Part shown: piece by piece, positions 1-11,658 of the stretch
Layout of the letters: each line of letters begins with the position of its first letter
Position numbering within the stretch: position 1 is the stretch's first letter
DNA from: Sulfurimonas sp. SAG-AH-194-L11
Lineage (GTDB): Bacteria > Campylobacterota > Campylobacteria > Campylobacterales > Sulfurimonadaceae
DNA: 64,000 nt
Assembly: GCF_029215995.1 (NCBI RefSeq)
Contig: NZ_JAEMVB010000001.1
Location: 124,001-188,000 of the forward strand
Reading direction: 5' to 3'
Made by a program: the position numbers and the translations under genes
The notes under the pieces: generated by a model
Told to the model about the DNA's origin: nothing
Databases searched by the model: none
What the model saw: the letters and a program-made list of their open reading frames with translations, nothing else

Positions 1-381
1 ATAAAGTTCAAAATTTAACTCATCAAAATTAAATGGCTTTACAATATACCCATCTATATGCGATTTCATTGCACCTAGTAAATAGTCTGATTCACTATGT
101 GCAGTTGTTATAAGTACACACTGCTCTTCATTAATCTCTTTAATCCTATTAATCATATCTATACCATTCATTTTTGGCATAGAAAGATCTGTAATCACAA
201 GGTCAAAAGAGTTGTTTTCTTTATAGAAGGAGAGTCCTTCTTGCCCATTATTTGCAATATCTACACTCTTAAAAAACTTACTAAGATATAACTGCATACT
301 TTTTTGAATAGCATCATCATCTTCCACATACAAAACACTCATGGTACTACTCATAGACTTTAATTTTTTAATATCAATCAT
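1..381 (-). CDS. Response regulator receiver protein, C-terminal part cut by window edge
   Basis: Only the first 127 codons are visible. They form one receiver (REC) domain: acidic pocket VEDDDA near residues 19-24, phospho-acceptor Asp near 65 (VITDLSMP), Thr near 92-93 (LITTAHSE) and Lys near 115 (IVKPF). The ATG overlaps the TGA of the upstream histidine kinase by four bases (ATGA), so the two are translationally coupled and very likely cognate partners. The domain resembles the receiver of the REC-PAS-PAS-GGDEF protein at 45412-47031, so a downstream PAS or GGDEF output is possible, but it lies outside the window. The receiver call is firm; the output is unknown. Confidence 0.88.
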   Translation of the reverse strand, partial: MIDIKKLKSMSSTMSVLYVEDDDAIQKSMQLYLSKFFKSVDIANNGQEGLSFYKENNSFDLVITDLSMPKMNGIDMINRIKEINEEQCVLITTAHSESDYLLGAMKSHIDGYIVKPFNFDELNFELY

Positions 382-2168
382 TCTACATCACTCCTCATAA
401 CTTTTTCAAGATTCACCGGAAGCTTAATCTCAAAACAGGCACCTCCGTTCTCATTATAAGCTCTTATCCCACCTCCCAGGTGTTTTTCAATAATAGTTTT
501 ACTCATATAAAGTCCTAAACCAGTGCCGTTCTTCTGACCCTTTGTTGTAAAATATGGATCAAATATTTTAGCCAATATATTTTTATCAATACCGCCAGCA
601 CTATCTTTAAATGTTATAAAATAGATCTCTTTTTCTTCTGAAACATTTATAAAAATTTGTTTTGTTTCTATATCATGCTCCAAATAAGCCTCTTTAGCAT
701 TTTTCACAATATTTATAAATACCTGCATCACTTCTCTTGAAAAGGTCTTTATTTTTCTTCTCTTATTATTATCAAAAATCACTTCAATATTATTATTTTC
801 CAAAGACTTGCCTACTACATTCAACATAGTATGAACGATATCTTCAATAGTTGTATCCTCTATTTCTTTATCTGGCTTAAAGTAGTCCTTAAAATCATCA
901 ATAGTTTTAGAAAGCTCTTGTGTTTGATTTATAATATCAGTAGAAATATCACGTAAACTCTCTATATTCATACTCTCTAACTCTACATCCACTAAAATAT
1001 TATTTGCATCCATAGCAATGGCACTGATAGGTTGTCGCCACTGATGTGCTATCATGCTTATCATCTCACCCATTGCTGCATGACGAGACTGAGCCATCAT
1101 GATTTCATCCTTATCCTGCAACTGTTTTTCTAACTTTTTTTGTTCTGTTATATCCGTATGAAAGCCAACCATACGTATAGGCTTACCATCTTCATTAAAA
1201 ATCGTTTTTCCCCTATTGAGTATCCAGACCCAACTTCCATCTTTATGTCTTAGCCTATGTGTATTTCTATACTCAAAATCAGGATCTGTATGTGCTTTTT
1301 CTATTGTCATCATTGTCTTTTGCAAATCATCGGGATGGATTCTCTCTTTCCATACACTAAACTCATTTTTCAGTTCATTATCTTTATATCCAAGCATCTC
1401 TTTCCAGCGTGGAGAAAAATAGACACTGTTATCTTCTATATTCCAGTCCCATAAACCATCATTTGTGCCTGTGATTGCTACATCAATCCTTTCATATAAA
1501 AATCTAAGTTCTTTTTCGTGCTTAGAAATTTCTTGCATAAACTTCAGCATTCTATGTCTAATATATGTAAAAATAAAAATAAAAATTATAAATATTATAA
1601 TAGAAAATATAATATTTAAATACTGAAATTTCTTAAATGATTGATGTACATTTTTTTTCAATGAATTTGCCTCGTCTATGGCATAATAATTTAATCCGAT
1701 AGAAGCCTTTTCTAGCTTTTGTACATACTTTTCAATAATCTCTATGGCAGCTACAAAATTACCATCATTCATATTTTGTATCACTTCATTACGAATACTA
1801 TGCCATTTTTTAAAAAGTGTGTGGAGTTGTTTCCCTTTATCTTTTAAAACATCAGTTTCAATAATTTTCAAATTGTTATATACACTCTTCTCTTCACTGT
1901 CAACTTTTTCAATTAATCTCTTAAGTTCCTCCTTAGAAGTTGTTTTAACAACATCTTTTATAGTATTATTTATAGTTAGAACCCCCTTCTGAACATTAAG
2001 TGCAGCATTTGAAACACTCAAGGGATAATCATACATATCTAATACAAGTTTGTGTGTTTTATACATATTATAAGTGTTAAAAATATTCATAAGTATCACA
2101 ATAATTATAAAAACAATTGAAACAACACCAACAACTTTTAATTCATTTAAGATTTTAGTCTCTTGCAT
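378..2168 (-). CDS. PAS-containing sensor histidine kinase
   Basis: Membrane sensor kinase of 596 residues. Two hydrophobic helices (about 11-31 and 183-203) flank a roughly 150-residue, probably periplasmic, helical segment resembling the four-helix-bundle sensor of chemoreceptors. A PAS/PAC domain follows (about 222-345, with DGLWDW and GFHTDITEQ). The phospho-acceptor is in the HQWRQP H-box (His near 375), typical of Campylobacterota kinases. The ATPase domain has an N-box (IVKNAKEAY), G1 (DSAGGID), F-box (FDPYFTTK) and G2 (GTGLGLYMSK). It lies 9 bp downstream of the metallo-beta-lactamase-fold gene with a good AAAGGA site, and overlaps the next receiver gene. The ligand is unknown; its neighbours suggest oxygen- or redox-linked input. 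Confidence 0.92.
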   Translation of the reverse strand: MQETKILNELKVVGVVSIVFIIIVILMNIFNTYNMYKTHKLVLDMYDYPLSVSNAALNVQKGVLTINNTIKDVVKTTSKEELKRLIEKVDSEEKSVYNNLKIIETDVLKDKGKQLHTLFKKWHSIRNEVIQNMNDGNFVAAIEIIEKYVQKLEKASIGLNYYAIDEANSLKKNVHQSFKKFQYLNIIFSIIIFIIFIFIFTYIRHRMLKFMQEISKHEKELRFLYERIDVAITGTNDGLWDWNIEDNSVYFSPRWKEMLGYKDNELKNEFSVWKERIHPDDLQKTMMTIEKAHTDPDFEYRNTHRLRHKDGSWVWILNRGKTIFNEDGKPIRMVGFHTDITEQKKLEKQLQDKDEIMMAQSRHAAMGEMISMIAHQWRQPISAIAMDANNILVDVELESMNIESLRDISTDIINQTQELSKTIDDFKDYFKPDKEIEDTTIEDIVHTMLNVVGKSLENNNIEVIFDNNKRRKIKTFSREVMQVFINIVKNAKEAYLEHDIETKQIFINVSEEKEIYFITFKDSAGGIDKNILAKIFDPYFTTKGQKNGTGLGLYMSKTIIEKHLGGGIRAYNENGGACFEIKLPVNLEKVMRSDVE

Positions 2169-2177
2169 ATTTTTCCT

Positions 2178-2936
2178 TTAATAGAGTTCGTCTATAAAAT
2201 CACTACCACACTCTAAATCATTTAACCATTCTAAAAAGAGATGTACATTTTCATTTTCAAATACAAAACCATGTTGTGGGGCGATAATTGAAACATCTAT
2301 TTTTTTCACTCTGCTTACCCATGCTTGACAAAGCTTGTTTGAACCCATATAACGTTTATGAAAGGCTAAAAGATACTCTTTATGCTTATCAAAATTTCCA
2401 ACTTTTTTATATGGTTCAGGAGAACTTACAATAGCAGCACCAATATCACCTGAGAAAAGAATCTTTGACTTCTCATCATAAAGTGAGAAATTACCTGGAG
2501 AATGTAAAAAATGTGCAGGAATAAACTCTATAAAATCATCCCCAAACTCTAATTTTTTGCCTTTATCTTCAAGAATTATCACACGGTTCATCTCACTAAA
2601 ACCATAGTGACTCATAAAACGAACCCATAAACTACTCATGATGATTTTAGCTTTTGTACTCACAGACCACTGAGCAATAGAGCCTGAAACATCAGGATCT
2701 TGGTGAGAGAAAAATATATACTCAATATTTTGTATCTCTACATGTTCACTCACTGCATCATAGAGCTCATTAAAAATTGCTTCGCTTCCCGGGTCTATTA
2801 AAAGACCAGCACCATTCTTTACTATAAGATACTGATTTACTGAGAGAAAAGAGTCTTCATGACTCTCATCATCAAAACTAAACATAATGCACTTTTGTTC
2901 TGCATCTTCATATAAAATTTTATAATTATTATCCAT
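2178..2936 (-). CDS. ODP-like diiron metallo-beta-lactamase-fold protein
   Basis: A 252-residue MBL-fold protein related to the diiron half of flavodiiron proteins, without a flavodoxin domain. Metal-ligand positions are seen in SHQDPDVSG (H-x-D-x-D, where flavodiiron enzymes have H-x-E-x-D-H), HFLHSPGNF, FSGDIG and APQHG. Stand-alone proteins of this type (ODP, oxygen-binding diiron protein) have been described as oxygen sensors linked to chemotaxis. No signal peptide, so cytoplasmic. Its ATG lies inside the last codons of the REC-PilZ gene (8-bp overlap) and a kinase follows 9 bp later. I infer a sensory or NO/O2-handling role in that signalling operon; a hydrolase of the general MBL family is the alternative. 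Confidence 0.78.
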   Translation of the reverse strand: MDNNYKILYEDAEQKCIMFSFDDESHEDSFLSVNQYLIVKNGAGLLIDPGSEAIFNELYDAVSEHVEIQNIEYIFFSHQDPDVSGSIAQWSVSTKAKIIMSSLWVRFMSHYGFSEMNRVIILEDKGKKLEFGDDFIEFIPAHFLHSPGNFSLYDEKSKILFSGDIGAAIVSSPEPYKKVGNFDKHKEYLLAFHKRYMGSNKLCQAWVSRVKKIDVSIIAPQHGFVFENENVHLFLEWLNDLECGSDFIDELY

Positions 2937-4428
2937 TTTGCATTCCTTTTATCTCTCTAATTAATTCCATCTGACGCTTTGTTATATATTTCACTAACAT
3001 GCTCTTTTTCAAATCTTTAAACATAAAGACTACATGAAAGCTATACCGAGACTCAACTTGACGAAAAAGCTCTACTTTTGTATTTATAATAAAAGGTTTT
3101 CTATCCATCTCAAGTACTATATCCAATGTTATATCTTTCTCTTTATCTAGTCCAGCAGGAAGTGCTCTCATTTTTAACTTTACTGCATCCAAAGAGATAT
3201 CTTCGATCTCAATATCCCCATAAAATTTATTTGCTCCTAAAAAAAGTGAGACTGTCTGTTTATCTGTTGGAACAACTCTAATTGTCTTTCTAGTGATAGG
3301 TGAACTACTTATAAAATGTAAATCACTCATAATAACTTCTTGTTTGTCAAAACTAATCTGTTTAATGACTCTGCACTCTACAGCATGAGGTAAAGCACCT
3401 GAGACTATAAGTGTTTTCTTTTCAAACTGAATTGCTTTTTCTTGTATATAACTCGTTTTAATTTTTAGTTTATTATCTTCTATACTAATGATAGTAGCAT
3501 CATTTGTTATACTTAATCCCTTATAATAATTATGCAGTTCTATCTTTACACCGTTTCTTTGTATAACTCCAAGTAGTTCAAACATTGCTTTTTCATCATT
3601 GAGTGCTTCCTCATTTTTTAACTCTTTTTTATTAAAAAATTTCAGAAGATTTAACTCTGTTATATCATCAAAAGAGAGAATTCCATAGCCTTTTCTTTCT
3701 GGAATAGTTTGATACTTCAGTATAAAATGTTTTATCTCAGCCTGAGTATTTTTTAACTTTACATGAAAAATCTTTTGGCTATTAAGCCTTAAACTTTCAA
3801 AAATATCAATATCATCATGTTTATAAAAAAAGCCTTCATGCGGTAAAAAGCACTCTTCTAAATTTCTAATAGTTTTTTTATGAGTATCAAGATTTTCATA
3901 GGAAAAAAACTCTAAAAATATTTTATTTGCTAAAATTATATTTTGATTATTAAGCATAACAAGCATAGAACTTTGATAATTAAAAATATCATTTAAATTT
4001 GAATAAAATTCTTGAGTATACTTTTCCTCTCTAATTTGTGTAACTGCATCTTCAAGTGCACTAAAGAGTTTATTTACATTTGTTGTTGTTTTTAAAAATC
4101 GAAATATTTCTAGCTCTATAAATTTAAGTAGTAACTCTTTTTTATCAAGTGAAGAGATAATAATAATTTTTGTTTCTGGAGAAATTTTTTTGATATGTTT
4201 ACTAAGAGCCATTCCATCCATATTTGGCATTTTTATATCGATAATAACAATAGGATGATGTTTTTTTTTGAATAATTCTAATCCACTTAGAGCATCCAAA
4301 GCGATATCAACATCCACAAATAATTTACGTAATAATTTTGATGTATTTGTTTGTAAAGCTTCATTGTCTTCTACATACAGAAGTGAAAAGTCTTTTGCAA
4401 GTACTTGTAACTCTTTTAAATTAAGCAT
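2929..4428 (-). CDS. Response regulator with C-terminal PilZ domain
   Basis: A 499-residue cytoplasmic protein. REC domain at about 12-130 (YVEDNEA; phospho-Asp near 64 in VIIDIKMP; ISSLD; FLKTTT, where the Lys position is less standard). A PAS-like central region spans about 140-265. The C-terminal third resembles YcgR: an N-terminal beta domain from about 290, then PilZ from about 378 with the RxxxR motif RKTIR (380-384) and EDISLDA, where the usual closing Gly is Ala. PilZ domains bind cyclic di-GMP, so phosphorylation and the second messenger may be integrated here. It is the first gene of the minus-strand operon running to the window edge. A nine-base A tract lies at 4261-4269. Confidence 0.83.
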   Translation of the reverse strand: MLNLKELQVLAKDFSLLYVEDNEALQTNTSKLLRKLFVDVDIALDALSGLELFKKKHHPIVIIDIKMPNMDGMALSKHIKKISPETKIIIISSLDKKELLLKFIELEIFRFLKTTTNVNKLFSALEDAVTQIREEKYTQEFYSNLNDIFNYQSSMLVMLNNQNIILANKIFLEFFSYENLDTHKKTIRNLEECFLPHEGFFYKHDDIDIFESLRLNSQKIFHVKLKNTQAEIKHFILKYQTIPERKGYGILSFDDITELNLLKFFNKKELKNEEALNDEKAMFELLGVIQRNGVKIELHNYYKGLSITNDATIISIEDNKLKIKTSYIQEKAIQFEKKTLIVSGALPHAVECRVIKQISFDKQEVIMSDLHFISSSPITRKTIRVVPTDKQTVSLFLGANKFYGDIEIEDISLDAVKLKMRALPAGLDKEKDITLDIVLEMDRKPFIINTKVELFRQVESRYSFHVVFMFKDLKKSMLVKYITKRQMELIREIKGMQNG

Positions 4429-4492
4429 AAAGGAAATACCTTAAGTTTATTTTTAGAATTATTATAGCGAATTAATTATAAAGGAGAGTTAT

Positions 4493-4528
4493 ATATAAAA
4501 AGAAAGTTCCACAGAAAAATCTGTGGAA
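4493..4528 (-). terminator. Rho-independent terminator of typA
   Basis: A perfect 9-bp stem (TTCCACAGA at 4507-4515 with TCTGTGGAA at 4520-4528) and a 4-base loop lies 24 bp past the typA stop. Read on the minus strand it is followed by CTTTCTTTTT. The hairpin separates typA from the REC-PilZ operon downstream. Confidence 0.85.
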
Positions 4529-4552
4529 AAAGAAAAGATTCGAAGGGTAAGT

Positions 4553-6361
4553 TTATTTACCTTTACGAGAGTGACGCTTACGTTCAGCTTCTGTTAAGAA
4601 TTTCTTACGAATACGAATAGACTTAGGAGTGATCTCAAGAATTTCATCATCTTCGATCCACTCTAGAGCACGCTCTAAAGACATATCACGCGGTGGAATA
4701 AGCTTAATAGCTTCATCAGCACCAGATGAACGAACATTTGACTGTGCCTTACCTTTAATAGGATTAACAACAAGGTCATTATCACGTGAATGCTCACCAA
4801 CAATCATACCCTCATATACTTCAGTCTGAACACCGATGTAAAGAGTACCACGATTTTGAATAGAGAAAAGTGAAAATGCTAAAGTTGAACCAGCAACCAT
4901 AGATACAAGAGCACCATATGAACGAGACTCAACACCACCTGAGTAAGGACGGAACTCGATGAAAGAGTGATTCATTACACCCTCACCTTTTGTGTCTGTT
5001 AAAAACTGACCACGGAAACCGATTAAAGCACGAGCTGGAATTTCAAACTCGATTCTTTGGAAACCTTGACCCATTGGAAGCATAGATTTCATCTCTGCTT
5101 TTCTCTTACCAAGGCGCTCGATAACACCACCTGAAAGATCTTCAGGAACATCGATAACTAGGTGCTCAAATGGCTCACACTTAACACCTTCAATCTCTTT
5201 AACAATAACTTCTGGACGAGAGATAGAAAACTCAAAGTCTTCACGACGCATGTTTTCTGCAAGAACAGTAATTTGAAGCTCACCACGACCTGAAACTTTA
5301 AACTTACCTTCGCCAACAACTTCAAGTTTCATAGCAACATTAGTATTCATCTCAAACTCTAAACGCTCACGAAGCTTGTTAGATGTTACATGCTTACCTT
5401 CTTTACCAGCAAGAGGAGAATCATTAACAGCAAATACAACTGTAAGAGTTGGCTCTTCAACATGCATAGGATCAAGTGCTACAGGGTTAACAGGGTCAGC
5501 AACAGTATCACCAACATCAACAGTCTCCATTCCAGCAAACGCAACAATGTCACCAGCCTCAGCTTCATCAATTTCCATACGGTTTAGACCAAGAAAACCG
5601 ATAAGTTTAGATATCTTACCCTTAACCATTTCGCCATCAGCTTTTGCAAGCATAATGTTATCACCTTTTTTAACCGTACCATTAAAAATACGGCTAATAC
5701 CGATTTTACCAACATAGTTATCATAGTCAAGTGTAAAAACTTGTGCTTGTAGTGGGTTAGCAGCATCACCTTGAGGTTCAGGAACATCATTAATAATTGC
5801 ATCAAAAATACAAGTAAAATCTGCATCAGGATCAGACATATCCATTTTAGCAATACCATCACGAGCAGCAGCATAGATAACTGGAAAATCTTGTTGCTCA
5901 TCTGTTGCACCCATATCTGCGAAAAGGTCAAACATCTCATCAACAACACGATCTGGCTCAGCAGAAGGTTTATCAATCTTGTTAATTACAACAATAGGCT
6001 TTATTCCTAGTGCAAGCATCTTTTTAACAACAAACTTAGTTTGTGGCATAACACCCTCATAAGCATCAACAAGAACTAAAACACCATCAACCATTTTAAG
6101 AACACGTTCAACTTCACCACCGAAGTCAGCGTGACCCGGAGTATCGATAATGTTAATCTTATAACCATTATAACGAATAGCAGTGTTTTTAGAAAGAATC
6201 GTGATTCCACGCTCTTTTTCAATATCGTTAGAGTCCATAGCGCGCTCGTCATGTTGTTCATGCTCGCCAAATGTACCTGATTGTTCTAGTAAACCATCAA
6301 CTAGTGTAGTTTTACCGTGGTCAACGTGAGCGATAACGCCAATGTTTCTTATTTTTTGCAT
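4553..6361 (-). CDS. typA: Translational GTPase TypA/BipA
   Basis: Ribosome-associated GTPase of the EF-G family, involved in ribosome assembly and stress adaptation. Its 602 residues match the family's normal length. G motifs are complete: G1 [10 protein letters not shown] near residues 10-20, G2 region RGITI, G3 [10 protein letters not shown] near 75, G4 NKID near 128. The EF-Tu-like domain 2, the EF-G-like domains III and V and the TypA-specific C-terminus follow, with a basic tail. A good AAGGATACCC-type site precedes the ATG. It is monocistronic, with a hairpin terminator downstream and a divergent cca gene upstream. Confidence 0.97.
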   Translation of the reverse strand: MQKIRNIGVIAHVDHGKTTLVDGLLEQSGTFGEHEQHDERAMDSNDIEKERGITILSKNTAIRYNGYKINIIDTPGHADFGGEVERVLKMVDGVLVLVDAYEGVMPQTKFVVKKMLALGIKPIVVINKIDKPSAEPDRVVDEMFDLFADMGATDEQQDFPVIYAAARDGIAKMDMSDPDADFTCIFDAIINDVPEPQGDAANPLQAQVFTLDYDNYVGKIGISRIFNGTVKKGDNIMLAKADGEMVKGKISKLIGFLGLNRMEIDEAEAGDIVAFAGMETVDVGDTVADPVNPVALDPMHVEEPTLTVVFAVNDSPLAGKEGKHVTSNKLRERLEFEMNTNVAMKLEVVGEGKFKVSGRGELQITVLAENMRREDFEFSISRPEVIVKEIEGVKCEPFEHLVIDVPEDLSGGVIERLGKRKAEMKSMLPMGQGFQRIEFEIPARALIGFRGQFLTDTKGEGVMNHSFIEFRPYSGGVESRSYGALVSMVAGSTLAFSLFSIQNRGTLYIGVQTEVYEGMIVGEHSRDNDLVVNPIKGKAQSNVRSSGADEAIKLIPPRDMSLERALEWIEDDEILEITPKSIRIRKKFLTEAERKRHSRKGK

Positions 6362-6564
6362 AAGGGTATCCTTTTTGGAATATTTTGCGAATTATACCCA
6401 AATAATTATAATGTTTATGTAAAATAAGTGTTATACTTATAGAGGGAAGCTTCCCTATAGCAAATAGAATAGATTTATAAAGTAAATTATCCTATTTTTC
6501 AAAGAAAATAGTTTAAATAATTTTTAGTTATTTCAACTATTTATAAAAAATAAAAAAGAGTCTT
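6362..6564. promoter_or_regulatory. Divergent promoter region typA/cca with 12-bp palindrome
   Basis: A 203-bp AT-rich intergenic region between divergent genes. It holds a perfect GGGAAGCTTCCC palindrome at 6444-6455, flanked by TATAG on each side, close to TATACT/TATAGA sequences that could be -10 elements. Operator or chance palindrome cannot be decided. No further gene is seen here. Confidence 0.35.
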
Positions 6565-7794
6565 ATGTTTGATTATCCAAATAAATTAAATATTATATTT
6601 GATAAACTGTATACGTTCGGGATAAAACCTATTATTGTAGGTGGTTATGTTCGTGATTATATTCTACATTTAGACTCAAAAGATATAGATATTGAACTTT
6701 ATGGTTTAGACTCCTTAGAAGTTCTTGAAAATATTCTAACAGAATTTGGCAATGTGAATAGTGTTGGTAAAAGTTTTGGTGTATGTAAACTTCACTTTGA
6801 TGATTTAGAGCTAGACTTTTCACTTCCAAGAGAGGATTCTAAAATCTCAGCTGGACATAAGGGCTTTAGTGTTGTAACAGATAAAAATCTAGACTTTAAA
6901 ACTGCAGCAAGTAGACGCGACTTTACTATAAATGCAATGGGCTATGATGTAAAAGAAAAAAAACTACTAGACCCTTTTAATGGACTCCAAGATATAGATA
7001 AAAAAATACTCCGTGCTGTAGATATAAATAAGTTTGCAGAGGATCCCTTAAGAGTACTCAGAGCTATACAGTTTAGTTCGCGTTTTAATTTTAAACTTGA
7101 TGAGAAACTCTTATCACTTTTAAAAAGACTTATAGAAACTAATATACTTACACAACTTCCAAAAGAGAGAATTTTCCAAGAACTTCAAAAAATGTTTTTA
7201 AAATCTTCCACTCCATCTATAGGTCTACATTTATTAAAAAAGCTCAAACTTCTAGAGTATTTTTCTTTTTGTGAATCTTATAAACAAGTAGATTACTTCG
7301 CACAACATAAAGTATCTGATAACAATATAAACACTCTTATCTTCTTAGCTTTAGTTTATACAAAAGAGCATCTCTCATCACTCCAACAACTAACAAATAA
7401 ACAAAAACTCCATACAAACTTAATCCTTTTTTTAGATGAAAAAGAGCATTTTGATATTGATGATGATTCAAACTATGCTTTATATAGCTTAGCAAGTAGA
7501 GTGGATATAGAATCTTTTCTTCTATATATGGATGCATATTATGCTGGTAGTAAAAAAGATACGATAGCTAAACTAAAAAAGAAAGCTAAAGCATTACATA
7601 TATTACATAAAAAGTTACCTGCTTTACTTCAGGGAAAAGATCTTATTGATTTTGGTTTATCACCATCTAAAGAGTTTAGCCATATACTTTTAGCCGGATA
7701 TGAAGCACAAATGAGAGGGGTCTTTAGTACAATTGAAGAGGCGAGGGAGTGGTTACAAACTTATAATTCACTTTCATTTATTGGCAATAATTGA
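6565..7794 (+). CDS. cca: CCA tRNA nucleotidyltransferase / poly(A) polymerase family
   Basis: Nucleotidyltransferase of the class II CCA-adding/poly(A) polymerase family, which adds or repairs the 3' CCA of tRNAs. Near the N-terminus are the GGYVRD motif (about residues 26-31) and the DIDIELYG metal-binding DxD (about 40-47), followed by RRDFTINAMGYD and the DPLRVLRAIQFSSRF motif that contacts ATP/CTP. The C-terminal helical part is less conserved. 409 residues is normal. The last 34 bp overlap the end of the convergent GGDEF-EAL gene, so each gene's coding tail lies antisense to the other. Exact activity (whole CCA or part of it) cannot be told from sequence. Confidence 0.9.
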   Translation: MFDYPNKLNIIFDKLYTFGIKPIIVGGYVRDYILHLDSKDIDIELYGLDSLEVLENILTEFGNVNSVGKSFGVCKLHFDDLELDFSLPREDSKISAGHKGFSVVTDKNLDFKTAASRRDFTINAMGYDVKEKKLLDPFNGLQDIDKKILRAVDINKFAEDPLRVLRAIQFSSRFNFKLDEKLLSLLKRLIETNILTQLPKERIFQELQKMFLKSSTPSIGLHLLKKLKLLEYFSFCESYKQVDYFAQHKVSDNNINTLIFLALVYTKEHLSSLQQLTNKQKLHTNLILFLDEKEHFDIDDDSNYALYSLASRVDIESFLLYMDAYYAGSKKDTIAKLKKKAKALHILHKKLPALLQGKDLIDFGLSPSKEFSHILLAGYEAQMRGVFSTIEEAREWLQTYNSLSFIGNN

Positions 7795-9164
7795 CTTAAA
7801 TACTTTCCTTGTAAATACTCTACCTTAAACTCATTTGCTAAGTTATAAGCTTCTTGTGTTTGGATATTTTTTATCCAACACTTTATCTTTTTCTCTTTGG
7901 CCATAAGTCTAAAACCATTAACTATAGCACTATATTTGTGCATTTTTTCATAAGAAGAGTACTGAGTATCAAATCGAACAAGATCTATATCCAACTCTTT
8001 TAAGTACAAAAAGCTTGTATGATAAGAACCTAACTTATCTATAGCTATCCTAATTCCTATATCTTTAAGAGTCTTAATGATTGAGTTATATTTTTTAGTA
8101 TGACTAAAATATTCATGCTCACAGAGAATAAACATGATTTTTTTATTTGAGTTTTTTAATAGCTCTTTTGTAGCTGAGAGAAACTTATTGTTTCTCAAAG
8201 ATGTTGGCGAAATTCCTAAAGCATACATAACTTCTGGCTCATCTGAAACCTGTAATATAATCTCTTGGAGAACCATCAAGTCATACTCAATTGTAAGCCC
8301 TAACTTATTTATAACTTTTGTATAATTTTTAGGATAAAGTAGCTTTCCATTAGCAGATTTTAATTTAACAAAACACTCTTTAAATACTACACTATCGTCT
8401 TGAAAAATATCTTGAGTCATGATATTAAGAGAGCGTTTATTTATCGCATCAATTACAAAAAACTCTAACTCATTTGGCTTCATCGTATTTGGCTGTATCT
8501 CTTTTTTTAACTCTTTTCTGTGCTCTTGTAGTTCAAAAAGATTCTCAACTATGTAATCTAGTTCTCGTGAATAGTTTGTATCACTGATTGCTCCTGAGAG
8601 TTTTACTTCTATGTCATCTACTCTAAACTCATTAGACTTTAAACACATTAATTCTAGGAGTGTCGAGTATTCATTTTTAAGTCCCTCAAGACCTATAATA
8701 AAATCTCCACCCTTTATATGTCCAAGTGGAAAGTTATCTATTTTTTGAGTTGAGAGATACTCAGCTACCCAGTTTGCTGTCTCTGCTAAAACTTTATCCC
8801 CATTTTTCATTCCATACAGAGAGTTAATGTCATCAAGGTTATCAATACTAATAAGAATAAGCGTGTACTCTTTCTCTTTTTTAAGTTTTCCCTTAATATA
8901 GTTAAAAAGATATTCACGTGTAAATGTTTTACTTACATCATCAATAATTTTTACATCAAAACCATTATAAATAAGATATAAAATAAAGTAGATACTAAAA
9001 ACTAAAAGAAGCACTGCTTCAATATAAAAAGAGGCTTGAAGAGTTTTATAATTGTCTAAAAGTGTGTGAAAAAGGAGGGCTAAAATAAGACCAAAAATAG
9101 GAAGTCCCATTCTAAGTGCTAACTTAAAACGGTACTCTCTCTCTTTGGTTTGTGGAAGCAACAT
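7761..9164 (-). CDS. Degenerate GGDEF-EAL domain membrane protein
   Basis: A 467-residue protein with two hydrophobic N-terminal helices (about 18-36 and 43-65), then a GGDEF-fold domain (about 75-215) and an EAL-fold domain (about 225-460). Both look catalytically dead: the GGDEF signature reads KGGDFI, the EAL motif position reads ECF, and the DDFG-type motif reads IDKLGSYHTSF with the second Asp lost. Such proteins usually act as binding or scaffold receptors rather than enzymes. It ends inside the tail of cca on the other strand and starts 9 bp after the gyrB stop, so it may be read through from gyrB. Confidence 0.82.
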   Translation of the reverse strand: MLLPQTKEREYRFKLALRMGLPIFGLILALLFHTLLDNYKTLQASFYIEAVLLLVFSIYFILYLIYNGFDVKIIDDVSKTFTREYLFNYIKGKLKKEKEYTLILISIDNLDDINSLYGMKNGDKVLAETANWVAEYLSTQKIDNFPLGHIKGGDFIIGLEGLKNEYSTLLELMCLKSNEFRVDDIEVKLSGAISDTNYSRELDYIVENLFELQEHRKELKKEIQPNTMKPNELEFFVIDAINKRSLNIMTQDIFQDDSVVFKECFVKLKSANGKLLYPKNYTKVINKLGLTIEYDLMVLQEIILQVSDEPEVMYALGISPTSLRNNKFLSATKELLKNSNKKIMFILCEHEYFSHTKKYNSIIKTLKDIGIRIAIDKLGSYHTSFLYLKELDIDLVRFDTQYSSYEKMHKYSAIVNGFRLMAKEKKIKCWIKNIQTQEAYNLANEFKVEYLQGKYLSQLLPINESEL

Positions 9165-9173
9165 GTAAAATAC

Positions 9174-11489
<2,316 letters not shown>

Positions 11490-11658
11490 TTATAACTCCG
11501 TTTGCATAATTAGAAGTATTTTATCGAAGTTTTACTAAAAATAATATTTATGGAAAATAAATAAGTTAAAATTAACTATTTCTAGACTTAATTGAACTAA
11601 GCCTAAACTCATAAAAAAGAATATATAATCATTCATATCACTTATAAGAAGCAATACA
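11490..11658. promoter_or_regulatory. Divergent promoter region gyrB / GGDEF-EAL gene
   Basis: A 169-bp AT-rich spacer between divergent starts. On plus, TATAAT at 11624-11629 is a good -10 about 30 bp before the downstream ATG. I see no clear operator and no small gene. Confidence 0.45.

Noticed and set aside
4261-4269. Phase-variable tract in the REC-PilZ gene
   Set aside because: Only nine bases in an AT-rich genome with many such runs; no other sign of switching.
5376-5717. Open frame of 113 codons on plus inside typA
   Set aside because: Lies wholly antisense to a fully conserved GTPase gene and has no ribosome site; Ser/Thr/Pro-rich composition is typical of a shadow frame.
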